From NCBI RefSeq assembly GCF_014648115.1, contig NZ_BMQM01000002.1, positions 1 to 64,000 of the forward strand: 64,000 nt of DNA, given 5' to 3'. A model generated the notes under the pieces. That model was not told the origin of the DNA. It made no database searches and was given only the letters and a program-made list of their open reading frames with translations. Position numbers and translations under genes: made by a program. Source of the stretch: Deinococcus seoulensis. Its GTDB lineage: Bacteria; Deinococcota; Deinococci; Deinococcales; Deinococcaceae. Shown here piece by piece: positions 35,152 through 53,212 of this stretch; within the stretch, counting starts at the first letter, position 1, and each line of letters opens with the position of its first letter.

Positions 35152-35949
35152 ATGCTGGAATCAATCAAGAAACTCCGTGAACTGACGGGCGCAGGCATGA
35201 TGGACGTCAAGAAGGCCCTCGCCGACGCCGGAAACGACGAAGAGAAGGCAATTGCCCTGCTGCGCGAGCGCGGCATCGTGAAGGCCGCCAAGAAAGCCGA
35301 CCGTGAAGCGAAGGAAGGCCTCGTGCGGTTCGTGGTGGACGGCAACAAGGCCGCCATCGTCGAAGTGAACTCCGAGACGGACTTCGTGGCCCGCAACAGC
35401 GACTTCCAGGCGCTGGTGGCCGAACTGGCCCAGGCGGCCCTGAGCGCCGGCACCAACGACGTCGAGGAATTCCGCGCCTACACCCTGCCCAGCGGTGAGA
35501 CCGTGGCGACCACCGTCGCCGCCGCCGCCGGCAAGATCGGCGAGAACCTGGTCCTGAACCGCGTGGCCTTCGTGGAAGGCAGCACCGTCGCCGGGTACGT
35601 GCACAGCAACGGCAAGATCGGCGTGCTGGTCGACCTGGAAGGCGGCAACGAGACGCAGGCCAAGGACGTGGCCCTGCACGTCGCCGCCGAGCGCCCCCAG
35701 TTCCTGAGCCGTGACGAGGTGAACTCCAGCGACATCGAGAAGGAGCGCGAGATCCTCACGAACAAGGCGCTGAACGAGGGCAAGCCCCAGCAGATCGTCG
35801 AGAAGATCGTCGAGGGCCAGATCGGCAAGTTCTACTCCGAGAAGGTCCTGCCCGAGCAGAACTTCGTGAAGGACAACAGCGTCACCGTCGGCAAGTACCT
35901 GGGCGGCGCGACCATCAAGCGCTTCGTGCGCTTCGAGATCGGCGCGTAA
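35152..35949 (+). CDS. tsf: Elongation factor Ts
   Basis: This 265-residue protein has the UBA-like start IKKLRELTGAGMMDVKKALA, the EF-Tu contact EVNSETDFVARNSDFQAL, and a full dimerisation domain ending VTVGKYLGGATIKRFVRFEIGA. It recycles EF-Tu-GDP. The length is between the short and long forms of the family. The ribosome-binding site is AGGAGG, nine bases before the ATG. Confidence 0.97.
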   Translation: MLESIKKLRELTGAGMMDVKKALADAGNDEEKAIALLRERGIVKAAKKADREAKEGLVRFVVDGNKAAIVEVNSETDFVARNSDFQALVAELAQAALSAGTNDVEEFRAYTLPSGETVATTVAAAAGKIGENLVLNRVAFVEGSTVAGYVHSNGKIGVLVDLEGGNETQAKDVALHVAAERPQFLSRDEVNSSDIEKEREILTNKALNEGKPQQIVEKIVEGQIGKFYSEKVLPEQNFVKDNSVTVGKYLGGATIKRFVRFEIGA

Positions 35950-36042
35950 ATCCCCTGACGTTCCGCCCCCCCCACAGCCCCACGCGGGCGGGGCCGGAAC
36001 CACAGGCCGGGTTTCATCGTTGCGCGCGACACAGTACTCCCG

Positions 36043-36857
<815 letters not shown>

Positions 36858-37034
36858 CCCGGCGCCCCTGATCCGACGCCCCTGGCCCGGCACCCCTGGC
36901 CCCCCGGGGCGCAGCTGACCGGACGCCTCCGAACAGAGGACCGGGCTGCGCTACAATTCCGGCATTCCACCGGGGTTCACCCCAGTTCACCCCCCCTCAC
37001 CCCGTTTCACATGACCCCTCAGGAGGCCCTGACC

Positions 37035-37586
<552 letters not shown>

Positions 37587-37603
37587 GGACGCCTGACGCG
37601 GGG

Positions 37604-37656
37604 TGTGGGCTGCGGGCCGTGGGGAGTGGTGAGGTCCCCACCGCCCGCAGCCCACA
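37604..37656 (+). terminator. Long hairpin between frr and cdsA
   Basis: TGTGGGCTGCGGGC (37604-37617) pairs perfectly with GCCCGCAGCCCACA (37643-37656). A second inner stem GTGGGGA/TCCCCAC may form. No T-run follows. Confidence 0.65.
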
Positions 37657-37725
37657 GCCTATGCCCCTTGCAGCCCTGCCCTTTGCAGCCCCGCCACTTG
37701 CAAACCTGACCCGTCCGGAGGCCGC

Positions 37726-38556
<831 letters not shown>

Positions 38557-38598
38557 GCTTCAGGCACTGACGTTCAGGCGCTGAAGGCGGGTCATGGC

Positions 38599-38632
38599 GG
38601 GGCCGCCATCACACAAAGGCTACGGCGGCCCC
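38599..38632 (+). terminator. Hairpin after cdsA
   Basis: GGGGCCGCC (38599-38607) pairs with GGCGGCCCC (38624-38632), 43 bases after the cdsA stop and before dxr. Confidence 0.65.
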
Positions 38633-38696
38633 ACCTGCTCATCAAGTGTCTCTGATCCCGCACTCTGCGGAGGGGGCTGCACTAGCATGCAGGGTG

Positions 38697-39986
38697 ATGA
38701 AGCGAGAGCAGGCAGAGAGCGGCGCAGCGCAGCCCGGTACGGCGCAGTCCATTGGGGCGCAGTCCAGTACGGTGCACTCCAGTGGGGTGCAGTCCATTGC
38801 CGTGCTGGGCAGCACGGGCAGTATCGGCACGCAGGCGCTGGACGTGGCGCGCGGGCGCGGCTGGCAGGTCACGGCCCTGGCCGCCGGGCGGAACCTGGAG
38901 CTGCTGGAAGCGCAGGTCCGGGAGTTCCGGCCCGGACTGGTCAGCGTGGAGGAAGGTGTGCTGGGCGAGGCCCGCGCGCGCCTGTCGGGACTGGGCGCGC
39001 AGGTGATCGCGGACCCGTCCGAGGTGGCCGCCCACCGCGCGGACGTGACCGTGAACGCCATGAGCGGCCTGATCGGGCTGGCCCCGACCCGCGCGGCGCT
39101 GGAGGCCGGGCAGGCGGTCGCGCTGGCGACCAAGGAGGCGATGGTCACGGCCGCGCACCTGATGTGGCAGGCGGCGGCGGTGGGTGGCGGGCGGGTCGTG
39201 CCGGTGGACAGTGAACACACGGGCATGTTCCAGTGCCTGACCGGCGAGGACATGGCGGACGTGGCCGAGTTGATCCTGACGGCGTCCGGCGGGCCGTTCC
39301 GGCTGGGACCGGACGACCTGAGCGGCGTGACGCCCGAGCAGGCGCTGCGCCACCCCTCCTGGAGCATGGGGCCGAAGGTGACGCTGGACAGCGCCACGCT
39401 GCTGAACAAGGGCCTGGAGGTCATGGAGTGCGCCAGCCTGTACGGGCTGCCGCTGTCGCAGGTGGGCGTGGTGGTGCACCCGCAGAGCATCGTGCACGCG
39501 GCCGTGCGCTACCGGGACGGGAGCCTGAAGGCGCAGTTCGGGCCGACGGACATGCGGCTGCCCATCGCGTACGCCATCGACGCCGCGCCGACCGGCATGC
39601 GGCGTCCGGGGGACGTGCGGGGCGCGCGGCGCGGGCCGGAGGTCGCCTCGCACGGGTCGTGGCCGCTGCTGGGTGACTGGGAGTTCCGCGCGCCGGACCT
39701 GCGGCGCTTCCCGTGCCTGGAACTGGCGTACCGCGCCGGGAACGCCGGGGGCCTCGCGCCGGTGGTGCTGAATGCCGCCGACGAGGTTGCCGTGGACGCC
39801 TTCCTGGCCGGGCAGATCGGGTTCATGGACATTCCGCGCCTGATCGAGCGGTTGCTGGACGAGACGCCGGGCGGCGACCTGACCTGGGACTCGCTGAACG
39901 AGGCGGACGCCTGGGCGCGGGTGCGGGCGCGTGAACTGTGCGCGGGCGGCCTGGGCAACAGCACGGGCAGCGGGGTGCGGGCGTGA
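38697..39986 (+). CDS. dxr: 1-deoxy-D-xylulose 5-phosphate reductoisomerase
   Basis: This 429-residue enzyme of the MEP pathway has the NADPH-binding block [32 protein letters not shown], the metal-binding [12 protein letters not shown] and the flexible loop ASGGPFR. It converts DXP to MEP, the committed step to isoprenoids. The first 35 residues are an extra tail that contains five tandem 5-residue repeats (15-bp units at 38727-38801) right before the Rossmann fold. ATG at 38697 was chosen; a start inside the repeat is possible. Confidence 0.95.
   Translation: MKREQAESGAAQPGTAQSIGAQSSTVHSSGVQSIAVLGSTGSIGTQALDVARGRGWQVTALAAGRNLELLEAQVREFRPGLVSVEEGVLGEARARLSGLGAQVIADPSEVAAHRADVTVNAMSGLIGLAPTRAALEAGQAVALATKEAMVTAAHLMWQAAAVGGGRVVPVDSEHTGMFQCLTGEDMADVAELILTASGGPFRLGPDDLSGVTPEQALRHPSWSMGPKVTLDSATLLNKGLEVMECASLYGLPLSQVGVVVHPQSIVHAAVRYRDGSLKAQFGPTDMRLPIAYAIDAAPTGMRRPGDVRGARRGPEVASHGSWPLLGDWEFRAPDLRRFPCLELAYRAGNAGGLAPVVLNAADEVAVDAFLAGQIGFMDIPRLIERLLDETPGGDLTWDSLNEADAWARVRARELCAGGLGNSTGSGVRA
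38727..38801 (+). repeat. Five tandem 15-bp repeats at the start of dxr
   Basis: Units of exactly 15 bp (GCGCAGCCCGGTACG, GCGCAGTCCATTGGG, GCGCAGTCCAGTACG, GTGCACTCCAGTGGG, GTGCAGTCCATTGCC) run in frame and encode degenerate (A/V)(Q/H)(P/S)x(x) pentapeptides. Copy number could vary without breaking the frame. Confidence 0.85.
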
Positions 39987-41101
39987 ACGTGGTGCAGGGC
40001 ATCGCGGCGGCCCTGACGCCGCTGGGGCTGCTGTGGACGGTGCTGCTGATCGGCGTGGCGACGTTCCTGCATGAACTGGCACACTACGCGCTGGCCCGCT
40101 GGCAGGGCGTGGCTGTCAACTCGTTCAGTGTGGGCATGGGGCCGGTGCTGATACGGCGGCACTGGCGCGGCACCGAGTGGCGGCTGAGCCTGCTGCCCAT
40201 CGGCGGGTACGTGGAGATCGACGGCATGGCCCCCGAGGAGGACGCGCAGGGGCAGGTGCGGGCCGCCACGCGGGGCTTCGCGGCGCTGCCCGCCTGGGGG
40301 AAGGTGGCGGTGCTGCTGGCCGGGCCGCTGATGAACCTGCTGCTGGCCGTGCTGCTCATGACCGTGACGTTCACGGCGCAGGGCGTGCCCGCCCCGGACC
40401 GCGCCCGCATCGAGGAGGTCGTGGCCGGATCGACCGCGCAGACGCTGGGCCTGCGGGCCGGGGACGTGATCACCGCCATCGACGGGCAGGACATCCCGGA
40501 CACCACCCTGGTCGGCGGACGCGAGGCAGCGGGCTGGGAGGGCGTGCGCGACGTGCTGACCCGGGCCGGGCCGCACACGTTCACGGTCGTGAGCGACGGG
40601 CAGACCCGCGACGTGCGCTTCGACTGGACGCCCACCGTGAACGGCGAACGGCAACTGCTGGGCATCCGGTACGGGCCGGACGTGCAGGCCACCACGGCAC
40701 CCGCCGCGTTCGTGCGGGCGTGGCAGGTGACGGGCGAGGCGGTCCCGCAGGTCATCCGGAGTTTCGGGGATCTGATCGCGCGGTTCCTGACCCTGAACCT
40801 CTCGCGGGACGAGAACGTCAGCGGTCCCATCGGCACGGCCGAGATCGTCTCGCGGGCCGCCGCGCTGAGCCCCTGGGCGCTCGTGCAGATCGCCATCCTG
40901 CTGAACCTGTCGCTGGCGTTCTTCAACCTGCTGCCCATTCCGGGCCTGGACGGCGGGCGCATCCTGCTGGTGCTGGTGGGCGCCGTGCGGGGCCGCCCAC
41001 TGACCTTCAGTCAGGAGCAGGCCATCAACCTCGCGGGCTTCGCGTTCGTGATGATGCTGATGCTGTTCGTGGTCGTGCGGGACGTGAGCCGCTTCTTCTA
41101 G
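39983..41101 (+). CDS. rseP: Site-2 protease RseP
   Basis: This 372-residue membrane metalloprotease has [13 protein letters not shown] (zinc motif HExxH at residues 30-34), one PDZ domain ([23 protein letters not shown]) and the third zinc ligand in [14 protein letters not shown]. It cleaves anti-sigma factors or signal peptide remnants in the membrane. The GTG start overlaps the dxr stop (GTGA), a common linkage in bacteria. Confidence 0.95.
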   Translation: MNVVQGIAAALTPLGLLWTVLLIGVATFLHELAHYALARWQGVAVNSFSVGMGPVLIRRHWRGTEWRLSLLPIGGYVEIDGMAPEEDAQGQVRAATRGFAALPAWGKVAVLLAGPLMNLLLAVLLMTVTFTAQGVPAPDRARIEEVVAGSTAQTLGLRAGDVITAIDGQDIPDTTLVGGREAAGWEGVRDVLTRAGPHTFTVVSDGQTRDVRFDWTPTVNGERQLLGIRYGPDVQATTAPAAFVRAWQVTGEAVPQVIRSFGDLIARFLTLNLSRDENVSGPIGTAEIVSRAAALSPWALVQIAILLNLSLAFFNLLPIPGLDGGRILLVLVGAVRGRPLTFSQEQAINLAGFAFVMMLMLFVVVRDVSRFF

Positions 41102-41153
41102 GCGGGTGAGAGAGGCGGGCGGTGGAAGATTGTTCCCACGGCCCACCTTCCTG

Positions 41154-42239
41154 TTACGGGGTCTCCCCCACTTGGCGTTCCACGCGGTCGCCCACGCCGG
41201 TCAGGACCTCGTATTCCACGGTGCCTCCCCAGGCGGCCACGTCGGTGACGGTCAGGCCCCGCTGGGTCCAGAGGGTGACGGGGTCGCCAGGTTGCACGTT
41301 CAGGCCGGTCACGTCGATCATGAGTTGATCCATGCAGATGCGGCCCAGGACCGGGCGGCGCTGCCCGGCGACGAGGACCTCGGCGCGGCCTGTGGCGTTC
41401 CGGGGGTAGCCGTCGGCGTACCCGATGCCGACCGTGGCGACCGGCGTGTCGCGCGGGGCACGCCACAGGCCGCCGTAACTGACGGTCTCGCCGGCCGGGA
41501 CGGTGTGCAGGTGCGTGACGCTGGCCTGCACGGTCATGACCGGGGTCAGCGGGGCGTGGGCGCGCAGGTGCGCCGGTGCGAAGCCGTACGCGGCGAGTCC
41601 GGGCCGGGCGAGCGCCATGCCCGGAAGGCGGCCCAGGCTGAGGACGGCGCCACCGTTCGCGGCGTGCGCCAGCAGCGGCCGGGGCGTGGGGGGCAGGGCG
41701 TCCAGCACTGCCCGGAAGCGGCGCAGTTGCTCGTGCGCGAAGCCCAGGTCGGGTTCGTCGGCACTAGCGAAGTGGGTGTACGCGCCTTCCAGCAGGCCCC
41801 GGCGGGCCAGTTCGCGGCCCACGGCGACGGCCTCGTCGGGGCGGGCGCCCAGGCGGTTCATGCCGGTATCGACTTTCAGGTGCGCGCGGGCGTGGGCGGG
41901 CAGCGCGGCCGCCTCGGCCAGGGACGCGACGGGCAGGCGCACGCCCAGGTCCGCCAGGACCGGCACCTCGGCGGGCGTGGGTGGCGTGAGCAGCAGCACG
42001 GGCTTGCCGGTGTTCAGCGCGGCGGCGGCCTGCGCCTCGCGGGGCGTGGCGACCGCCAGTCCCCAGACGTCCGGGTGCGCGGCGGCCAGGGTGGCGATCA
42101 GGGTCAGGCCGTGCCCGTAGGCGTTCGCCTTGACCGGCAGGATCAGGGGCGTGCCGCTGCGGGCCGCCAGGACGCTCAGGTTGCCGCGCAGGGCGTCGGG
42201 GTCGATCAGGGCGCGGGCGCGTGGGGCGAGGACGGACAT
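41154..42239 (-). CDS. alr: Alanine racemase
   Basis: This 361-residue PLP enzyme has catalytic Lys37 in LPVKANAYGHGL and Tyr in GETVSYGGLWRA, plus GYADGYPRNATGRAEV and GRICMDQLMIDVT. It makes D-alanine for peptidoglycan. It faces rseP tail to tail. The start ATG at 42239 (MSVLAPRARALID) is standard in length. Confidence 0.95.
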   Translation of the reverse strand: MSVLAPRARALIDPDALRGNLSVLAARSGTPLILPVKANAYGHGLTLIATLAAAHPDVWGLAVATPREAQAAAALNTGKPVLLLTPPTPAEVPVLADLGVRLPVASLAEAAALPAHARAHLKVDTGMNRLGARPDEAVAVGRELARRGLLEGAYTHFASADEPDLGFAHEQLRRFRAVLDALPPTPRPLLAHAANGGAVLSLGRLPGMALARPGLAAYGFAPAHLRAHAPLTPVMTVQASVTHLHTVPAGETVSYGGLWRAPRDTPVATVGIGYADGYPRNATGRAEVLVAGQRRPVLGRICMDQLMIDVTGLNVQPGDPVTLWTQRGLTVTDVAAWGGTVEYEVLTGVGDRVERQVGETP

Positions 42240-42319
42240 CTGAGCCGCATGCTACCCCCGCCGGGGGGCGCGTCCGGGTGGGGCGGGCTGGGCAGGGTGG
42301 GACGGGGGGCGGGCGCGTG

Positions 42320-42325
42320 TATGAT
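42320..42325 (+). promoter_or_regulatory. -10 box for a leaderless transcript
   Basis: TATGAT at 42320-42325 lies 11 bases before the ATG at 42337, and no Shine-Dalgarno is present. Confidence 0.5.
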
Positions 42326-42336
42326 TTTTCGCAGTC

Positions 42337-44295
<1,959 letters not shown>

Positions 44296-44306
44296 TCCCG
44301 AGCGGA

Positions 44307-44388
44307 TCACACGGACTCCGATTGAAGGGGCTGCAAAGACCGTTCAATCCGAGCGAAGCGGGTAGGAGCAATACGGGTTCCGGACGTG
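44307..44388 (+). repeat. Dispersed repeat, truncated copy B
   Basis: TCACACGGACTCCGATTGAA at the left and TTCCGGACGTG at the right match the first 60 percent of copy A. The terminal ATACGG has become ACACGG, and the right end with the GGATTGTC block is missing. It lies 12 bases after the stop of the DUF11-like gene. Confidence 0.75.
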
Positions 44389-44487
44389 CGCGTTTCCCCC
44401 TGCCCGGCAGTGGCGGCCCTCCCTGATGGGGGCCGCTGCAACTTTATGTGGCAGCCCTGGCCGCGCCCGTCCGTTACTGTGGTGCTC

Positions 44488-44949
44488 ATGAAGAAGCTCT
44501 GGATGGCCGCGCTGGCCTGCGTGCTGGCTGCCTGCGGCGCCCTGGGCCGCCTGCCGGAACCCCAGCCGGGTGACCTGCTCAGCGCCCCCACCACCCTGAT
44601 CCTGCACGGGCAGGTGCTGACCGCGCGGGCCAGCGCGGCCCTGTACGGGGGTGGGCTGGGCGTGCGCGTGCAGGTCGCGCCGGACCGGCCGGGCGTGAAC
44701 ACGGCGGCCCTGCTGGGCAGCCTGAGGCTGGACGGCGTGTTCGTCGTGACCGGGCAGGGCGTCTGGAAGGCCCCGCTGCGGCCCGCGCTGCCTGCCCAGG
44801 CCGTCAGTGGCGGCTCGCTGAACGCCGCCGCCTGGAGTGGCAGCGGCAACCTGCGGCGCGGGGATCAGGTGCAGGTCGTGCTGCGGCTCAAAGACCGCCT
44901 GGGGCACACCTACTGGCTGCGTGACACCGGCCGGGTCGGCGGCAGCTGA
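44488..44949 (+). CDS. Small lipoprotein of unknown function
   Basis: This 153-residue protein has a lipoprotein signal (LWMAALACVLAACGAL). The mature part is beta-rich (TTLILHGQVLTARASAAL, DQVQVVLRLKDRLGHTYWL). No family is recognised. ATG at 44488 has no Shine-Dalgarno; a TACTGT box nine bases upstream suggests a leaderless transcript. The stop TGA is the left end of repeat copy C, so the repeat fixes its C-terminus. Confidence 0.7.
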   Translation: MKKLWMAALACVLAACGALGRLPEPQPGDLLSAPTTLILHGQVLTARASAALYGGGLGVRVQVAPDRPGVNTAALLGSLRLDGVFVVTGQGVWKAPLRPALPAQAVSGGSLNAAAWSGSGNLRRGDQVQVVLRLKDRLGHTYWLRDTGRVGGS

Positions 44950-45089
44950 TACGGACTGCCGTTTATTTCGCTGACAATCCGCCCCCACGCCGCCCCTGCC
45001 AGCTCCACGTCCGGAGGGGCGCCCTGCTCCTCCTCGCATCCGCTCGGACCCAGTGGCCTTTGCAGTCCATTCAACCCGAGTCCGTATGA
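44947..45089 (-). repeat. Dispersed repeat, full-length copy C (inverted)
   Basis: A 143-bp copy in the opposite orientation to copy A: read on the minus strand it runs from TCATACGGACTC to CCGTATCA, with CTGCAAAG, the conserved TCCGAGCGGATGCGAG, and GGATTGTCAGCGAAA. On the plus strand its first three bases are the TGA stop of the lipoprotein gene. It fills the gap between convergent genes. Confidence 0.85.
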
Positions 45090-45116
45090 TTCCACCGCTG
45101 CTCGCGCCTGCGCGCG

Positions 45117-45836
<720 letters not shown>

Positions 45837-45837
45837 G

Positions 45838-47013
45838 TCAGATTCTCCCGAGGGCGCCCACGATGCTCATGCGCCCGGCGTTGCGGGCCGGTAACAGGCC
45901 CGAGAGCAGGCCCAGCAGCAGGCTGATACCCAGCGCCAGCAGGACCAGCCTGGGGGTCAGGGCGGCCGCGTCGATCCCGGCGAGTTGCTGGGTATACAGG
46001 TTCACCCCGGCGATCCCGGCGAGGCCGAGCAGCACGCCGCCCACCCCGCCGACCAGCGACAGCAGCAGCGATTCGGTCAGGACCAGGGACCGCACGAACG
46101 ACGGCCGCGCCCCGATGGCGCGCAGCGTGCCGAACTCGCGGGTGCGTTCGAAGACGCCCATCATGACGGTGTTCGCCACGGCCAGCCCGCCCACGATCAG
46201 GGCGATCAGCGAGATCCCGAAGCGCACGGCGTCACTGATGATCAGGGCGCGGTCGATGAAGCTCAGGAAGTCGCTCTGGGTGCCGGCCTCCAGGTCCAGT
46301 TTCTCGGACAGCACGTCGGCCACGCGCCGGGCGTCGCGGGGGTTGTCGAGTTTCACGGCGACCAGCGACACGCGGCCCGCCGCGCCCTCGCTGCGTTGCA
46401 GGGTGCCCAGCGGAATGAAGATGAAGTTGTCCACCAGCCCGCTTTCCGGGGCGAGCACGCCGATCACCTTCACCTGGTTGCGGCGGTTGAGGTTGAGGGT
46501 GCTGCCGACCTCCAGCCGCAGGTTCTGCGCGGCTTTCGCCCCGGCGACCGCCACGGCCGCGCCCTCGTCGGCGGGCGTCAGGGCGCGGCCCTGCGCGGCG
46601 GTGGTGGTGGGGAACACGGCCGCGATGCCCTGCGCGGCGGGCAGGCCGTACAGGACGACGCTCTGCGTGACTTCCAGACCGCCGCGCACGGCCATGATGA
46701 CCGGCGTGACCGTCTGAATGCCGAGCTCCGGCGCGAGCGCCTGGATGTCGTCGGCGGTCTTCTGCGGCAGGTTCGGTTGCAGCGCCAGTCCCTGCGAGAG
46801 CGGCGTGAGGCTGACCTGCACGTCCGGGCCGATCCCGCCGAGCTGCGAGACGAACACCTTGCGGATGCCCTCGCCGAGCGACAGGAAGATCACCATGCTG
46901 GCGACCGCGACCGTGATGCCCAGCGTGGTCAGCAGCGTGCGCACGCGGCGGCGGGTCAGGCCCCTCCAGGCGAGTTTCCAGATGTCCGTCCATCGTAGTC
47001 CTGGCGACGTCAT
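45838..47013 (-). CDS. MacB/FtsX-type ABC transporter permease
   Basis: This 391-residue protein has one N-terminal helix ([20 protein letters not shown]), a large outer MacB-type periplasmic core, and three C-terminal helices with [21 protein letters not shown], the FtsX-domain coupling helix. The pair probably exports a peptide, lipid or lipoprotein. It begins with ATG at 47013. Three tandem 16-bp repeats lie 45-89 bases upstream and may control it. Confidence 0.9.
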   Translation of the reverse strand: MTSPGLRWTDIWKLAWRGLTRRRVRTLLTTLGITVAVASMVIFLSLGEGIRKVFVSQLGGIGPDVQVSLTPLSQGLALQPNLPQKTADDIQALAPELGIQTVTPVIMAVRGGLEVTQSVVLYGLPAAQGIAAVFPTTTAAQGRALTPADEGAAVAVAGAKAAQNLRLEVGSTLNLNRRNQVKVIGVLAPESGLVDNFIFIPLGTLQRSEGAAGRVSLVAVKLDNPRDARRVADVLSEKLDLEAGTQSDFLSFIDRALIISDAVRFGISLIALIVGGLAVANTVMMGVFERTREFGTLRAIGARPSFVRSLVLTESLLLSLVGGVGGVLLGLAGIAGVNLYTQQLAGIDAAALTPRLVLLALGISLLLGLLSGLLPARNAGRMSIVGALGRI

Positions 47014-47057
47014 GAGACGCAGGCTACGCCGCGCGGGCCGGGTGCGTGGGGACGCAT

Positions 47058-47102
47058 GACTACAGTGACGCAAGACTACAGTGACGGCTGACTGCCGTGA
47101 CG
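47058..47102. promoter_or_regulatory. Three tandem 16-bp repeats between divergent ABC and DUF4127 genes
   Basis: GACTACAGTGACG at 47058-47070 and 47074-47086, and GACTGCCGTGACG at 47090-47102, recur every 16 bases. They lie between the permease start (47013, minus) and the DUF4127 start (47159, plus). Such spaced direct repeats are typical of response-regulator sites. Confidence 0.6.
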
Positions 47103-47158
47103 GGTCCGTCCAGAGCTTCCTCTGCGGGAAGGCTCACGCCGCGCCCGTACGCTGGGGC

Positions 47159-48457
<1,299 letters not shown>

Positions 48458-48484
48458 ATCGGGAAAGAGAAGGAGGGAACGGGC

Positions 48485-48509
48485 AGTGGGACGCGGTCGC
48501 GTCTCCACT
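48485..48509. terminator. Hairpin between convergent genes
   Basis: AGTGGGACGC (48485-48494) pairs with GCGTCTCCACT (48499-48509) with one bulge, and outer GGGCAG pairs with CTGCCC. It serves the DUF4127 gene and the aminotransferase gene. Confidence 0.55.
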
Positions 48510-48524
48510 CTCCCCTGCCCTGCT

Positions 48525-49745
<1,221 letters not shown>

Positions 49746-49815
49746 GCCCCCGAGTGTAGCGGTGGGGGTCTGCGGAGCGTCCCGCCCGCCCGACTGCCCC
49801 GCCCGCCAGGGCGTA

Positions 49816-51684
<1,869 letters not shown>

Positions 51685-51727
51685 GCGGAACCTCCAGACG
51701 TGGGCCGGAACAGGCAGGGGCAGGTTG

Positions 51728-51761
51728 TGAAAAGGGTTTCAGGAAAACACTAGCAGTTTCC
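51728..51761. promoter_or_regulatory. Two short dyads upstream of the GH3 gene
   Basis: TGAAA-AGGG-TTTCA (51728-51741) and GGAAA...TTTCC (51742-51746 and 51757-51761) lie side by side, 44 bases before the start at 51684. Such sites resemble LacI-family operators. Confidence 0.4.
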
Positions 51762-51838
51762 GTTTCCCACCGCGACCTGGATGTCTTTCCCAGCACGCCT
51801 TCATCCGCTCAGGCCGACCTCCACGCCGCACGACCATT

Positions 51839-51853
51839 CTGAAAGCCCTGTCA
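51839..51853 (+). repeat. 15-bp direct repeat, left copy
   Basis: CTGAAAGCCCTGTCA here recurs exactly at 52783-52797. Both are preceded by CAT and one T or C. Together they flank the peptidoglycan-binding gene. Confidence 0.7.
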
Positions 51854-51915
51854 GAGCGTAGGGTGCACGCTGACTTTCGGGTGTGCGAGCTGTCCAGTTG
51901 TGCTACATGTAACCT

Positions 51916-52599
51916 ATGAGCCGCTTCCTCCTGCCCGTGTTTGCCTTGCTGTGGGGCGGTGTGCTGGCGGCTACCTCACCCGCCGATGTTGACCGGGCGA
52001 CCAATGCCGTTGCCGTGAATCTCAACGGCGTCATCCGCCCGTGTCCTTCTCCGTTCCAGTTGCTGGGCACGGCCAACCGCCGCTGCGTGGCTGCTGACGG
52101 AAGTTCAGCCCTGACCCGTCAACTGCTGAGCGTCAGCGGGTTGAACCTGTACGGTGGCTGGCGCAGCGACGACGACCCTGCCTACGTCTACAACTGGATT
52201 CAGATGCCCAGCGGGTACGTCAAAGTCATGGTCGCGCCGTTTCCCAACCGTCCGGGGTCAACCCTCGTGTTTTTGGATGTGACGGCCAGCAGCGCAGTGA
52301 CCGCGCCTGCGTTCCGGCGCACACTGCGCCTCTCGACTCCTCGAATGAATGGAGCTGATGTCGTAGCGCTGCAGAACCGACTTATGGACGTATCGAAAGT
52401 AGCGCGGGGCGCGGGCGGTGACGGTTGGTTTGGACCAGTGACTGAAGCCAACGTCATTGCTTTCCAGAGTACCAACGGGTTGGCGCCGTCCGGTGTGGTA
52501 GACCGGGCGACGTGGACGAAACTGTTTTCCAGCACGGCTCGGTTCTTTGATCCCAAACTGGCCAAAGCGATTGCCGAACGCAACAAGGTTGCCAAGTAA
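51916..52599 (+). CDS. Secreted peptidoglycan-binding-domain protein
   Basis: This 227-residue protein has a signal peptide (FLLPVFALLWGGVLA). An unrecognised N-terminal domain with two Cys (IRPCPSPFQLLGTANRRC) is followed by a PG_binding_1 domain: LRLSTPRMNGADVVALQNRL, DGWFGPVTEANVIAFQSTNG and GVVDRATWTKLF. It likely attaches to the wall. Its third-codon positions are less GC-rich than in neighbours, and exact 15-bp repeats flank it, which suggests an inserted cassette. Confidence 0.85.
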   Translation: MSRFLLPVFALLWGGVLAATSPADVDRATNAVAVNLNGVIRPCPSPFQLLGTANRRCVAADGSSALTRQLLSVSGLNLYGGWRSDDDPAYVYNWIQMPSGYVKVMVAPFPNRPGSTLVFLDVTASSAVTAPAFRRTLRLSTPRMNGADVVALQNRLMDVSKVARGAGGDGWFGPVTEANVIAFQSTNGLAPSGVVDRATWTKLFSSTARFFDPKLAKAIAERNKVAK

Positions 52600-52782
52600 G
52601 CTCCAGCGATCTGGGGACCAACGGGATTCCTCCGAAAATGCGTTTTCAGATCACCCAGCCTCTGAAGACCAACTGGCTGGAAACAGGAATCCGGGCGCAG
52701 GATCAGAGGGATTTTCACAGGAAGTCTGAGGTCTTTCTCAATCCACCCCTGAATGTCCTGATCTCTAGTCCGAATGAACATC

Positions 52783-52797
52783 CTGAAAGCCCTGTCA
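52783..52797 (+). repeat. 15-bp direct repeat, right copy
   Basis: The exact second copy of CTGAAAGCCCTGTCA, 944 bases from the first. The stretch 52600-52896 has no gene that I can support; besides this repeat it has short unrelated open frames only. Confidence 0.7.
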
Positions 52798-52896
52798 CAC
52801 TGCTGGGCCGGAGCGGCGCAGGCGAGTGGCGTTAACGCCCGTTTGATCGTCCTTTGGTGGGATGTGTCCCTCATGCCTGCCCCGTATGCTCTGTCC

Positions 52897-53181
52897 ATGA
52901 GTTTCGTGCGTAAGCCCCGGCCGTACTCGTCGGGCCTGCCTGGAACGCCCCCGTTACCGTCCGTGCCTGCCGCCCCGGCGCGGCGGGTCCGGCCCGCCCG
53001 ACCTCCCCGCGCGCCGCGCCCGCCGCTTCCGCGTGCGGGCTGGCCGGGCGCGGTGACGGCGCTGGCGGCGCTGGGTGCGGTGCTGGTGCTGCTGGTGGGC
53101 CTGTCGGGCCTGTGGAACAGCGCGGCGCGTGACTGGCAGTTCCGGTCGGCGGCGGCCGGCGTGACGGACGTGGTCCGCTGA
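52897..53181 (+). CDS. Small membrane protein ahead of the PBP gene
   Basis: This 94-residue protein has a basic Pro/Arg-rich cytoplasmic part (RRVRPARPPRAPRPPLPRAG) and one helix (AVTALAALGAVLVLLVGLSG), then a short outer tail. No family is known. ATG at 52897 follows a TATGCT box at 52885 by six bases, so the transcript would be leaderless. It is the first gene of the PBP operon and could be a partner or regulator of the synthase. Confidence 0.65.
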   Translation: MSFVRKPRPYSSGLPGTPPLPSVPAAPARRVRPARPPRAPRPPLPRAGWPGAVTALAALGAVLVLLVGLSGLWNSAARDWQFRSAAAGVTDVVR

Positions 53182-53212
53182 GCGTGCCCTGCCTGGAACA
53201 CGGGGCGCGGGC

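Noticed and set aside
51839..52797. Insertion sequence between the 15-bp repeats
   Set aside because: No transposase frame or terminal inverted repeat is present; only the peptidoglycan-binding gene lies between.
52600..52896. Short open frames in the gap before the PBP operon
   Set aside because: They lack ribosome-binding sites, motifs and typical codon use; the gap is better read as remnants around the direct repeat.
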